From Methanotrichaceae archaeon (GTDB lineage: Archaea > Halobacteriota > Methanosarcinia > Methanotrichales > Methanotrichaceae), in assembly GCA_013178225.1 (NCBI GenBank), contig JABLXE010000009.1:1-64000 (forward strand): 64,000 nucleotides of DNA. Direction: 5' to 3'. The number at the start of each line of letters is the position of its first letter. Within the stretch, counting starts at the first letter, position 1. The notes beneath the pieces were generated by a model. It did no database searches and was not told the origin of the DNA. It worked only from the letters and a program-made list of their open reading frames with translations. Shown one piece after another: positions 18,392-25,551 of this stretch. The position numbers and the translations under genes are program-made.

Positions 18392-18416
18392 TTAATTTGT
18401 TTTATTTAAATAAGCA

Positions 18417-19319
18417 CTATTTAACTAAGTACTGCAATGCGCTTATAGCCGCTGAGGCACCCGAGCCAACTGCCGTTGCCACCTGCATCCTTCCGCCGGT
18501 CACATCGCCGGCTGCAAAGACGCCAGGCATGCTGGTCTCCTGGTTCAGCCTGTTCACGCGGATGAAGCCGCCCTGGGTCAGCTCGAGTCCCAGCGACTGG
18601 GCCAGTTCGGTGTTGGGCTTCATTCCCATCTCCACAAATACGCCGTCCACCTTGACGGATCGGGGGGTGTTTGCCACCAGGAACTCGACACTGCCTACAG
18701 TCTCGTCTCCCTTGATCGCAGTCACCTCAGCTCCAAAGGTGGCCACGAAATTTGAGAGGTCTTTTATGCGCTGCAGGTAGACCGCCTCGGCGACCAGCTT
18801 GTCACGGGAGGTGATCAGGTGTACGCGGTTGCAGATATTGGACAGATAGAGCACCGCTCTGGCTGCTCCGTTGCCGTATCCTATAACGGCCACGTTCTTC
18901 TTCCGGAAGAGCGCTCCATCGCAGTGCACGCAATACGAAACGCCTCGGGTCGTGAACTCGGTTTCTCCGGGCACTCCCAGTTTGCGGTGGCTGGCACCGG
19001 TCACCAGGATCAGGGACTTGCACTCGTACTCCCAGTTTTCGGTCTTGACGCGGAATATATCACCCAGATGTACCGCCTTTTCCGCAACCTCCGCCTGGTA
19101 CTCTGCGCCGAACTTCTGAGCCTGCTCTAGCATTCGCTCAGAGAGCTCTATGCCCTGAATGCCATCCGGAAAGCCGGGGTAGTTCTCGTAGAACCCGCCC
19201 GTGGACTGCTGAGAACCGTAGACGTTTCCGAGGATCAGAGTCTTCATTCCTCCTCGAGCGCAGTACATCCCGGCAGTGAGCCCAGCGGGACCTGCTCCCA
19301 CAATGATGACGTCATGCAA
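18417..19319 (-). CDS. trxB: Thioredoxin reductase-like FAD disulphide oxidoreductase
   Basis: This two-domain flavoprotein of the thioredoxin reductase family has an N-terminal FAD site DVIIVGAGPAGLTAGMYCARGG, the redox disulphide GVSYCVHCDGALF (C-x-x-C) and the C-terminal FAD motif PGVFAAGDVTGGRMQV. The second nucleotide-binding site reads AVIGYGNGAARAVLYLS followed by HLITSRDKLVAEA. It lacks the GGGDSAxEEA and HRR motifs that bind NADPH in classical enzymes. In methanogens, a related enzyme (DFTR) uses reduced F420 instead, so this protein may be F420-linked or ferredoxin-linked; that is inference. The thioredoxin partner is not adjacent. Confidence 0.85.
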   Translation of the reverse strand: MHDVIIVGAGPAGLTAGMYCARGGMKTLILGNVYGSQQSTGGFYENYPGFPDGIQGIELSERMLEQAQKFGAEYQAEVAEKAVHLGDIFRVKTENWEYECKSLILVTGASHRKLGVPGETEFTTRGVSYCVHCDGALFRKKNVAVIGYGNGAARAVLYLSNICNRVHLITSRDKLVAEAVYLQRIKDLSNFVATFGAEVTAIKGDETVGSVEFLVANTPRSVKVDGVFVEMGMKPNTELAQSLGLELTQGGFIRVNRLNQETSMPGVFAAGDVTGGRMQVATAVGSGASAAISALQYLVK

Positions 19320-19487
19320 GCGAATTCACCATAGATTGGGTCCAAGCTCATGGTATAAAAACTGCGGGATATCAGCCTTCTATCAGCATCAGGGCCTCCC
19401 CTGTCCTGACTCCGGATCATCCTTCTTGGCGCAATGTATTTAGACTAGAAGGTATTTAGTGGAGATGCCTCCCCCCAAAAGGAGATA

Positions 19488-19559
19488 GCGCCGATAGTGT
19501 AGCGGTTATCACTAGGCGTTGCCAACGCCTAAACTCGGGTTCGAATCCCGATCGGCGCA
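19488..19559 (+). tRNA. tRNA-Gly (GCC anticodon)
   Basis: A 72-nt cloverleaf is visible. The acceptor stem GCGCCGA pairs with TCGGCGC, the D arm is GTG...CAC, and the anticodon stem AGGCG/CGCCT encloses loop TTGCCAA with anticodon GCC. The T arm TCGGG/CCCGA has loop TTCGAAT and the discriminator is A at 19559. CCA is not encoded. The 3' 16 bp are repeated at 50155-50170, showing that this gene is the target of an integrated element. Confidence 0.97.
19544..19559. other. attL: element junction in the tRNA-Gly 3' end
   Basis: AATCCCGATCGGCGCA is the 3' part of the T arm and acceptor stem of tRNA-Gly and is repeated exactly at 50155-50170. Tyrosine recombinases of archaeal elements commonly use tRNA 3' ends, and integration restores an intact tRNA at one end. 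Core crossover position within the 16 bp is not determined. Confidence 0.85.
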
Positions 19560-19645
19560 TATAAATACTAAGTAAGCATAAGGAATTTTAGCGGGCTAAA
19601 TTATATTATGGTCATTGCGTTGCACCACAATCAATGACTCTGAGA

Positions 19646-19849
19646 TTATGCGAGAGCCTCACAAGGGTTCTCGCTTTTCTCTACGAGTTTTTCATGTGCC
19701 AGTTTTCGTCCGGCTTGATCAAAGAAATGACTTACATTGCGATATTCTCCGGTCTCTACTAGTTTAAGAACATCTTCATAGAGTTCGGGGTTTATGCTGA
19801 TATTGATTTTTTTTACCGGCATGAGTGTATATTTATTGTCTCCAATCAT
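19646..19849 (-). CDS. Ribbon-helix-helix DNA-binding protein
   Basis: This 67-residue protein has a ribbon-helix-helix pattern: strand VKKINISINPELYEDVLKLV, then a turn and second helix GEYRNVSHFFDQAGRKLA. Such short RHH proteins are dimeric repressors in archaeal viruses and plasmids. A shorter start at ATG 19822 (MPVKKIN) is possible. I keep 19849 because the TATA-like AATATTTAAGCC at 19880-19891 lies about 30 bp upstream, giving a leaderless transcript. It is divergent from the 19924 operon across an inverted repeat, which suggests it represses itself and that operon. Confidence 0.6.
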   Translation of the reverse strand: MIGDNKYTLMPVKKINISINPELYEDVLKLVETGEYRNVSHFFDQAGRKLAHEKLVEKSENPCEALA

Positions 19850-19858
19850 AAATATCTT

Positions 19859-19907
19859 ACTACTCAGTATTCGCCAGTAGGCTTAAATATTGGTAGTGCT
19901 GAGTAGT
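19859..19907. promoter_or_regulatory. Divergent promoter with ACTACTCAG inverted repeat
   Basis: ACTACTCAG at 19859-19867 and its reverse complement CTGAGTAGT at 19899-19907 flank a central TATA-like GGCTTAAATATT (19880-19891). The pair lies between the divergent RHH gene and the 19924 operon. The core TACTCAGTA (19861-19869) occurs again at 50134-50142, directly beside a TATA-like element of the right-end gene, so one regulator may control both ends of the element. Confidence 0.55.
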
Positions 19908-19923
19908 CCTTTGGTGCAACGTA

Positions 19924-20394
19924 ATGAATGGAAGAACACTCTTAGAGGTAGCTAACCCGGTCACTCAGACCGCGGAAGCCGTAAAACAGTTGATAGCCTT
20001 CTATAACCACGGTCAGGCACCGGAGGAGATGCCGCCTTTCTTCAGGCTCTCCGCCGAGATGGTCCTGGTTCGGAATAACAAGGGTGATGCCTACTATGTG
20101 ACAACGCCTCGGAGCTGCAGCTGCCCCTCTGCCATATACCGATCTGGGAAGCATTGCAAGCATCAGCGCAAGTACTTCCCGGCCGCGCAGAAGGTGGAGA
20201 CCGCCAGGCCACAGGCTGAGCCGAGACTGAGATCAGGTCCGTTCAAGCCTGTTCAGCCCGAGTATGCCGAGCAGAAGAAGCCCGCAAAGGCTTCAGCATC
20301 CTCTTTAGTGTCTGATATGGCGATTGATACCTATGCGCCGGTCACTCTACCCGGCGAGGTTGAATACTGGCAGCAGAAGGCGGAGGCGATCTGA
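19924..20394 (+). CDS. SWIM zinc-finger domain protein
   Basis: This 156-residue protein has a SWIM zinc finger: a C-x-C pair in TPRSCSCPSAIYRSGKHCKHQRKYFPA supplies the C-x-C...C-x-H ligands around residues 62-80. SWIM fingers bind DNA or proteins. Upstream is a helical N-terminus (AVKQLIAFYNHGQAPEEMPPFFRL). Downstream is a Pro/Ala-rich, basic linker and a short C-terminal segment. The start ATG 19924 lies about 34 bp after the TATA-like element. It heads a compact plus-strand operon with gaps from -4 to +12 bp. Similar genes are common in archaeal integrated elements, but a specific function is not known. Confidence 0.65.
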   Translation: MNGRTLLEVANPVTQTAEAVKQLIAFYNHGQAPEEMPPFFRLSAEMVLVRNNKGDAYYVTTPRSCSCPSAIYRSGKHCKHQRKYFPAAQKVETARPQAEPRLRSGPFKPVQPEYAEQKKPAKASASSLVSDMAIDTYAPVTLPGEVEYWQQKAEAI

Positions 20395-20395
20395 G

Positions 20396-20572
20396 ATGGT
20401 AGACACCAAAGAGGTCATCCACAAGAATTATTCGCCGCTAAAGATCCTGCTCCAGAAGACCAGCGTTGGATACAATTGGGAGATCCATTACAACGGCACG
20501 AGCTTGGAGGAGATCCTTCCGGTAATCCGGGAAGCCGACCAGAAGATGAAACGGGAATATGGGGGTGCCTGA
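20396..20572 (+). CDS. Small hypothetical protein of the element
   Basis: This 58-residue protein begins MVDTKEVIHKNYSPLK and contains KTSVGYNWEIHYNGTSLEEILPVIREAD. Its strand-strand-helix pattern may form a small alpha-beta domain. The ATG is one base after the previous stop (TGAGATG), so translation is probably coupled. The family is not recognised. Confidence 0.5.
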   Translation: MVDTKEVIHKNYSPLKILLQKTSVGYNWEIHYNGTSLEEILPVIREADQKMKREYGGA

Positions 20573-20574
20573 AG

Positions 20575-20700
20575 ATGGCCTCATCTCGCTTTTCTAGACA
20601 CCGCGAGAAGAGGGCTTTGGCAGACGCGAGATACGTGATTCGGCGGCTGAGGCGGAGGGTGGTTTCGCCTCATATCCTTTTCCTGGGTGGTTGCGAATGA
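20575..20700 (+). CDS. Small arginine-rich protein of the element
   Basis: This 41-residue, very basic protein (starts MASSRFSRHREKRALADARY, with IRRLRRRVV later) may bind nucleic acid, or may be a leader for the next gene. Support is positional: the start is 2 bp after the previous stop and the stop overlaps the next start by 4 bp (ATGA). Confidence 0.45.
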   Translation: MASSRFSRHREKRALADARYVIRRLRRRVVSPHILFLGGCE

Positions 20701-21023
20701 CTGCGGTTCTCCGAATCAAGCTCGCGGATCTGCTGGCAGTCATAACTTTGCCGGTATCCATTCCAGGGCTACTATCTCGACCCAAACCCGCGTCTGCGCC
20801 GGCTGCCAAGCAGCAACAAGAATGGGTCGAAGCTGACTTGGATGAGATCCGGGCGTTCCTGATGGGTGGCCCGGCTGGCCGTCGGGATCTAGAGCTTGGG
20901 CTCAATATGTCCCGCCAGGTCGTTCGGCATCGCCTTCAGATGCTGAAGGATCGAGGGATGGTCGAGCACCTACCTGGAAACATGTACGACTTGGCGGCCA
21001 ATGTTGATGAGGAGCGATCCTGA
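20697..21023 (+). CDS. Winged-helix DNA-binding protein
   Basis: This 108-residue protein has a hydrophobic N-terminal stretch (IKLADLLAVITLPVSIPGLL). After a Pro/Ala linker comes a C-terminal winged-helix unit: EIRAFLMGGPAGRRDLELGLNMSRQVVRHRLQMLKDRGMVEHLPGNMY, in which SRQVVRHRLQML is the recognition helix and the GMVEHL..NMY strands form the wing. It overlaps the previous gene by 4 bp and the next by 3 bp. It may regulate element genes. The hydrophobic N-terminus could be a membrane anchor. Confidence 0.55.
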   Translation: MTAVLRIKLADLLAVITLPVSIPGLLSRPKPASAPAAKQQQEWVEADLDEIRAFLMGGPAGRRDLELGLNMSRQVVRHRLQMLKDRGMVEHLPGNMYDLAANVDEERS

Positions 21024-21133
21024 TGCCACACTCCGGCAAGATGAAGATTCGCAGGGATCGCCGGCTGATCGCTGATAAACGCCACGTGCTGCGAAGATGG
21101 AGACAGGCGCGAATCCTGTCAAACCTTTTTTAG
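21023..21133 (+). CDS. Tiny basic protein of the element
   Basis: This 36-residue protein is rich in Arg and Lys (MPHSGKMKIRRDRRL, HVLRRWRQARIL). Its ATG overlaps the previous stop (TGATG), as expected for a coupled gene. Similar in character to the 20575-20700 product. Function unknown; could be a chance frame kept open by operon compaction. Confidence 0.4.
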   Translation: MPHSGKMKIRRDRRLIADKRHVLRRWRQARILSNLF

Positions 21134-21145
21134 GGAGGCTCCAAG

Positions 21146-21811
21146 ATGCAAGAGCCATCCATTATAGCGGAGGCTATCGAGATACCAGTCTCCGAGTTCC
21201 AGCATGTCTTAGAGGTTGCTGTGGATCTTTTCAACTACACTACCGAAATCGCCAGGGACGCCGGCATTCTCCGAGGGCGAGAGCTGGCAAAGCTGGTCAC
21301 AAGGGCCACAGAGGCCATCAAGGCCTCTCACAGCCCCATAGAGAAGCTCCATCTCATCATCGCCTACATCCGCCAGATCCTAACCCGAATCTGCGAAGCC
21401 CTGAAGAACTGGCCTCCCGCCTCTCCAGCGGCCGAGGGTAAGATCCGCCAGGCTATCACCAAGATTCAGCTGAGGGCTCAGGCTCTCGTGGAGCACATCA
21501 CGGTGATTGCCGAAGGTAAGAAGGAGATCTCCTTCAACTCCTGCCAGGCACGGCAGTTCTTGGCAGGCAGGGAGGGCAGACCACCATCCAGGAGGGACAC
21601 CATCCGAGCCCTGAGGAGAGCTGAGAGGCTTTGCCCTGCTCTGGTCTGTAACCATACGCCCAACGATGGCAGGCAGACCATTAGGCTTACCGGCCGGGCC
21701 GAGGACCTGCGGGATCCTGGGATTAATCAGGGAGCCCAAGACCGTGACAGAAGGCAACGATTGAGAATGGAAGAGGCCAGGATTATTTTCTTCAAGGAGG
21801 GTGCGTTCTAA
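21146..21811 (+). CDS. Hypothetical helical protein, end of left-arm operon
   Basis: This 221-residue protein has a strong ribosome site (TAGGGAGGCTCCAAG before the ATG). The first 120 residues are amphipathic helices (EFQHVLEVAVDLFNYTTEIA, KLHLIIAYIRQILTRICEAL). The C-terminal part is basic and Arg-rich (GREGRPPSRRDTIRALRRAE, then DRRQRLRMEEARIIFFKEG). No known family is recognised. As the last gene of the left-arm operon it is followed by 625 bp without a gene before the CRISPR-Cas block. Confidence 0.5.
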   Translation: MQEPSIIAEAIEIPVSEFQHVLEVAVDLFNYTTEIARDAGILRGRELAKLVTRATEAIKASHSPIEKLHLIIAYIRQILTRICEALKNWPPASPAAEGKIRQAITKIQLRAQALVEHITVIAEGKKEISFNSCQARQFLAGREGRPPSRRDTIRALRRAERLCPALVCNHTPNDGRQTIRLTGRAEDLRDPGINQGAQDRDRRQRLRMEEARIIFFKEGAF

Positions 21812-22436
21812 AGGCAGCAATGCCCTATGTTGTGCATTAAAATTATTTAATTCCAATAAGTAAATTAACTTTTTTGCATCTTTAGCTTTGGCTATATCGA
21901 CTGATCAGGTCGTGATCTAATATAATAGCAAATGAATATTATTTCTGAGGGCGAATAGATCTACCCTTCGTACCGTTGCCAACAGGAACGATTGAGTTCT
22001 ATGTCACTTTCAGGATTGCTCTAAGAAATGACATAGAACAATCAAGAACCCATCAAATCAAGTATCACTGCCCGCCCCATGATAGGCCCCTCTTGCCATG
22101 CCATTCGAGAGTCTTCAATGGATCTCTGGCCGGATCCTAGCATCTGTCACGGTAGGAGATCATGCCCTTAAAATCGATTTTGCGGGCTTGTCCATTCTCG
22201 GAGTTGAATCAAAAGGCGCAATTTGAGCTTTTTGATCGATTGCGCCCGCCTGACCTCTGACCTGCGCCGGTCTGACACGCCCAGGAAGTTCATCCATGAG
22301 CTTAAGGCGACATCCGCAAGAAGCTATCGATATCTATGATCATATCGACAAAGATGAGCTGCCAGCATCCAACATTAATAGTTAGCATTAACATGTAATT
22401 AAAATTTTAAAATTTAGATTATATCGCCATCTCCAA
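21812..22436. other. Gene-free junction between left arm and CRISPR-Cas
   Basis: This 625-bp stretch holds no supported gene. It contains an inverted repeat GTTCTATGTCA (21996-22006) / TGACATAGAAC (22029-22039), matched by a similar one at 38408-38451 on the other side of the CRISPR-Cas block. It also holds a hairpin GGCGCAAT (22215-22222) / ATTGCGCC (22239-22246). The first may be an operator or module boundary, the second a terminator. Confidence 0.5.
21996..22039. repeat. Inverted repeat TTCTATGTCA, copy 1 (left of CRISPR-Cas)
   Basis: Arms GTTCTATGTCA (21996-22006) and TGACATAGAAC (22029-22039) are exact complements with 22 nt between them. Copy 2 at 38408-38451 has the same core with 13-bp arms. 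I found no other copy by eye in the window. Confidence 0.65.
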
Positions 22437-23381
22437 TCAAACAAGGCTGCGGCAATGTTCTTTATACCTGCAACTTCCTGGATTTGAGCACTTCCCTGGA
22501 TCTCGCTCATAGAATATCAAATCCTGCTTGCCGTCCCTTTCCTCAATAAACCACTGCCTGACTTCATCACTGATGATAAAGAAATCCCTCTCGACATGGG
22601 GTGTAGGGTGATTTCGAGGAAAGCTTAGGTAAACGGTGCAGCCGATGTTAATTGGTACCTCATACAGACTTTCATAAACCAGTGCATATCCTGTGGCTGA
22701 AAGTTTATGGAAATCTTTTTTCGGGCCGGTCTTCAGGTCGCAGATTAGCATTCCGCCCATATTTATTGAATCGGCACTAAGGTTGCTACTCAATCCCAGA
22801 TACTGTCCGTCAAGTTTATGCTCCACCACAAAAGGGAGAGCATGATTTATCAAAGAATCTTCACTCAGGTATCGATATTTCCCGAGATAGGCATAAATTG
22901 AAGAGACTATCCTTGAGACCTCAAATTGCCATAGTTTTCTGAGATTCTCACCCACATTTTTTGTGGCTTCGCTGCCAGCACCAATCGAAGCTAAACTTTC
23001 TTCGGCTTCAATGACCGCCTCAGGCATTCTCTCCATCAAGATTTGAGCAAGATTGGTGCAAATTCCCAGACCTTCTGTATAGATCAGCCTCTTTGCTGTG
23101 GGATAAAGCTCGGCAATAGCCTGATGATATATCCTTCCGGCCACCATCTCCTCGCTGGCAGGCACGCTAACTTTCTGCACATGCCTTAAGTAAACATCTC
23201 GATCCATCTCGCAATACCTATCCGAGACTTCCCAAACGGGCAGGATAATATCATGAGGCGGTGACAGTTCAGTGGAATGCCAATTCCAGCCGCGGAGTTC
23301 TTCTGCAATGCTCTTATCTCGCGCCTTGGGAATGAGTTTCTTCAAGAGATATTTGCGCTCTTCCTCAGAAAAGAAATACAT
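22437..23381 (-). CDS. csa1: CRISPR adaptation protein Csa1 (Cas4-like nuclease)
   Basis: This Cas4a/Csa1-type RecB-like nuclease of 314 residues is found beside Cas1, Cas2 and Cas4 in archaeal type I systems. Seen are GRIYHQAIAELYP (GxxxH), VVEHKLDGQYL (Glu), LICDLKTGPKK (D-x-K, catalytic) and the Fe-S cluster region CSNPGSCRYKEHC with an earlier Cys. Cas4-like proteins trim prespacers and help select the PAM. The gene is the last of the minus-strand adaptation run csa1-cas4-cas2-cas1. Identification as Csa1 rather than a second Cas4 rests on length and position. Confidence 0.8.
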   Translation of the reverse strand: MYFFSEEERKYLLKKLIPKARDKSIAEELRGWNWHSTELSPPHDIILPVWEVSDRYCEMDRDVYLRHVQKVSVPASEEMVAGRIYHQAIAELYPTAKRLIYTEGLGICTNLAQILMERMPEAVIEAEESLASIGAGSEATKNVGENLRKLWQFEVSRIVSSIYAYLGKYRYLSEDSLINHALPFVVEHKLDGQYLGLSSNLSADSINMGGMLICDLKTGPKKDFHKLSATGYALVYESLYEVPINIGCTVYLSFPRNHPTPHVERDFFIISDEVRQWFIEERDGKQDLIFYERDPGKCSNPGSCRYKEHCRSLV

Positions 23382-23403
23382 TTTTGATCCCGACCCTCAA
23401 GCT

Positions 23404-24000
23404 TCAATCCTCTGATTGATACCCTATACAGTAACGGCTGTATTCACAATCGGTGCATCTGCCTGGGTTTTTAGTCCCAGCAGGCTCCATCTCCTCTTCT
23501 ATTATCTTGCCTACTTCTCGTATCATCTTCAATGTCCGACGAGGAAGCTCGTCTCCCATATCCACTCTCACATTGATCCGATCTTTGCTGTAATGGACGA
23601 AGCCACGCCGGACGATGGTCCTAAAGCTGTCCTCCACCAGCAGTGCATAGGCGGCGAGTTGGTATTTGTGATTGAGGAAGACTGCACCATTATGAGATGA
23701 ACCGAACTTGTAGTCTATAGGTATGAACTCTCGATCGGTCTCTACCAAGTAGTCCAGGACTCCTCGCAGTCCGAGGCTGCTACTCTCCAGGGCCACTCGA
23801 AACATCTTCTTAGCGCGGTCCAACTCCTGGTCATAGAAGAGAGCGCCTTTGCGACGTTTCTCTTTGGCGGTTATAGTATCATGCAGGTCCTTGCCAGTCA
23901 ATAGCTTCGGGTCAGTGGGCTTTGGGACGTGCAGAACGTGATCAAAGTAGATGATCCGCGGGCAGTAGAGATATTGCTTGACATCGCTAACTGTGATCAC
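23404..24000 (-). CDS. cas4: CRISPR-associated exonuclease Cas4
   Basis: Cas4 processes prespacers for integration by Cas1-Cas2. The 198-residue protein opens with VSDVKQYLYCPRIIYFDHVL, which supplies the first Fe-S cysteine. RGVLDYLVE and PIDYKFGSS supply the Asp and D-x-K nuclease motifs, and QLAAYALLVE is the QxxxY motif. The terminal CTDCEYSRYC completes the 4Fe-4S site. The start overlaps the stop of cas2 by 4 bp, so they are translationally coupled. Confidence 0.93.
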   Translation of the reverse strand: MITVSDVKQYLYCPRIIYFDHVLHVPKPTDPKLLTGKDLHDTITAKEKRRKGALFYDQELDRAKKMFRVALESSSLGLRGVLDYLVETDREFIPIDYKFGSSHNGAVFLNHKYQLAAYALLVEDSFRTIVRRGFVHYSKDRINVRVDMGDELPRRTLKMIREVGKIIEEEMEPAGTKNPGRCTDCEYSRYCIGYQSED

Positions 24001-24275
24001 AGGACAGTCACATCCTCCTCTTTGATCTGGTAGATCTCACCTATGCTCTCTTTGAGGGCATAACACTTGCCACAAAGAGGATAAAACTGGATATTTCCCT
24101 CATTTTTGTGCATCATTTTTCCCAGACGCAGCCGGAGCTTCTCCCTCGTGTTGTGATTCATGGAGCCGTAGAATGCACTCTCCTGGATGCGAATGCAGCC
24201 ATAGTCCATCAGTGCCCTGGCTACGCGAGTCCTCAGGCTGTTGTCGCTGATATCGTAAATGATAATGGTGTCCAT
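23997..24275 (-). CDS. cas2: CRISPR-associated protein Cas2
   Basis: Cas2 is the dimeric ferredoxin-fold core of the Cas1-Cas2 integrase. The 92-residue protein starts MDTIIIYDISDNSLRTRVAR, with the family Asp in YDISD, followed by GCIRIQESAFYGSMN and a C-terminal strand region (IQFYPLCGKCYALKESIGEI). ATG 24275 is 5 nt after GGTGA; an in-frame GTG at 24284 is possible. It lies 18 bp after cas1 and overlaps cas4. Confidence 0.93.
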   Translation of the reverse strand: MDTIIIYDISDNSLRTRVARALMDYGCIRIQESAFYGSMNHNTREKLRLRLGKMMHKNEGNIQFYPLCGKCYALKESIGEIYQIKEEDVTVL

Positions 24276-24293
24276 CCAGATCACCGAGTCCTT

Positions 24294-25310
24294 TCACCAT
24301 CTGGGCGTGAAAGGTTCGTAGACCGGCCGTTCGCCGCGCAGGTAGGTGGCCACTGCCGCCGCCTGGGAGCGGATGATATTTCGCAAGATCTGGCTCTTCT
24401 CGCGGTAGGTAATGCGCTCGTCCAGGCGGCCGTAGAATGCCGAGGAGGCTATCTTCATTCCGTCCTTGGTCATTCGGAAGTCCTCTTGGAAGTGGCCTCT
24501 TTTCATTTCTCTGGCCAGGCCCACCACTACGCGGTCCACCACTAGAGGCCGGAACTCTTCCATCATATCATAGACCAGCTTCTCCTGGCCGGGCCGGTCG
24601 GCGTGGAGAAATCCGGCGTAGGGATCGAGACCGGCGTAGAGTGTTGCCGCCCAGACCTCTTGCTCCAAGACGTAGTAACCGAAGTTGAGAAGGGAGTTGA
24701 TGTGATCTTTTGCGGCAGGGTAATCTCTGCCCGGAAAGTCCCACGTCTCAGGTATGAGATTAGCCCATGTGCGCCAATAGATCTCAGCGCCATTTCCTTC
24801 CAGGCCCATGATCTTCTCTCGCGCATCATCCACCATGCCCTTTATTGAATCAAGCCTTGGTATGAGAGCCTCGATCTCGGCAGAGCTGTTGCGAAACTGC
24901 TGCCATAGGTCGGCTCTGTCGCCCCCCTTCCATTTCTTTGCGAAGGATTTCAGCAGCGAGGATTGGTTCTTCAATTTGCCTCGGATGAAGGATCTGGCCA
25001 GGTCGGTTCCGCGAAAGTCATCATAAGCGCCGTACTGTTCCCGGCGGGTCCTAACAGTTCCTCCCAGGCTCGCCGGGATGAGGCGTGCCAGGGGCCTGCC
25101 ATAGTAGCTGGCGAAGACGATCTCAGTGCCCAGTTCATTAGCCATCTCGACGGCATCGGAGGAGATGGAGATGCCGCTTCCCAGAACCAGGATCTGCTGG
25201 ACCTTCCGGGCGGGAACGAGCACCTCTGGACTGTCCTTTCTGGTAATACGAAACTGCTCGCCGGACTTGCCGAGGAAGGCGCCGCGGTCGGAGAGGATGA
25301 TGCGGGACAT
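24294..25310 (-). CDS. cas1: CRISPR-associated integrase Cas1
   Basis: Cas1 is the metal-dependent integrase that inserts new spacers at the leader end. The 338-residue protein has the N-terminal beta-sandwich (MSRIILSDRGAFLGKSGEQF, QQILVLGSGISISSDAV) and the alpha-helical catalytic domain. The active-site triad is visible: Glu in MGLEGNGAEIYW, His in AGFLHADRPGQEKL and Asp in LVYDMMEEFRP. No residue appears lost, so adaptation should work. The gene is first in the minus-strand adaptation operon and is divergent from cas8 across about 240 bp. Confidence 0.97.
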   Translation of the reverse strand: MSRIILSDRGAFLGKSGEQFRITRKDSPEVLVPARKVQQILVLGSGISISSDAVEMANELGTEIVFASYYGRPLARLIPASLGGTVRTRREQYGAYDDFRGTDLARSFIRGKLKNQSSLLKSFAKKWKGGDRADLWQQFRNSSAEIEALIPRLDSIKGMVDDAREKIMGLEGNGAEIYWRTWANLIPETWDFPGRDYPAAKDHINSLLNFGYYVLEQEVWAATLYAGLDPYAGFLHADRPGQEKLVYDMMEEFRPLVVDRVVVGLAREMKRGHFQEDFRMTKDGMKIASSAFYGRLDERITYREKSQILRNIIRSQAAAVATYLRGERPVYEPFTPRW

Positions 25311-25551
25311 GACTGGAGACCTCAGAGAGTTTCGGAGATGCTACTATTTTTATTTTAGGATGGAATAGTGGCAAGCTCTAAAGGATGCTTTATGCGGGTT
25401 TGATATTTGAAAACATGGAAGAACTATCCAATTTTTAGACTATGGTCGTCAATCGCCATTACTTCCGCTACGCATAGAAAGCTTTAATGTGTAGAAGAAA
25501 TTATCCGGAATCATTTAGGAAAATAATAGGAAAAATGATAAGTGATAAATA

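Noticed and set aside
22215-22246. Hairpin GGCGCAAT/ATTGCGCC as a second att site or array leader.
   Set aside because: It does not match the tRNA-Gly core or the CRISPR repeat; a terminator is more likely.
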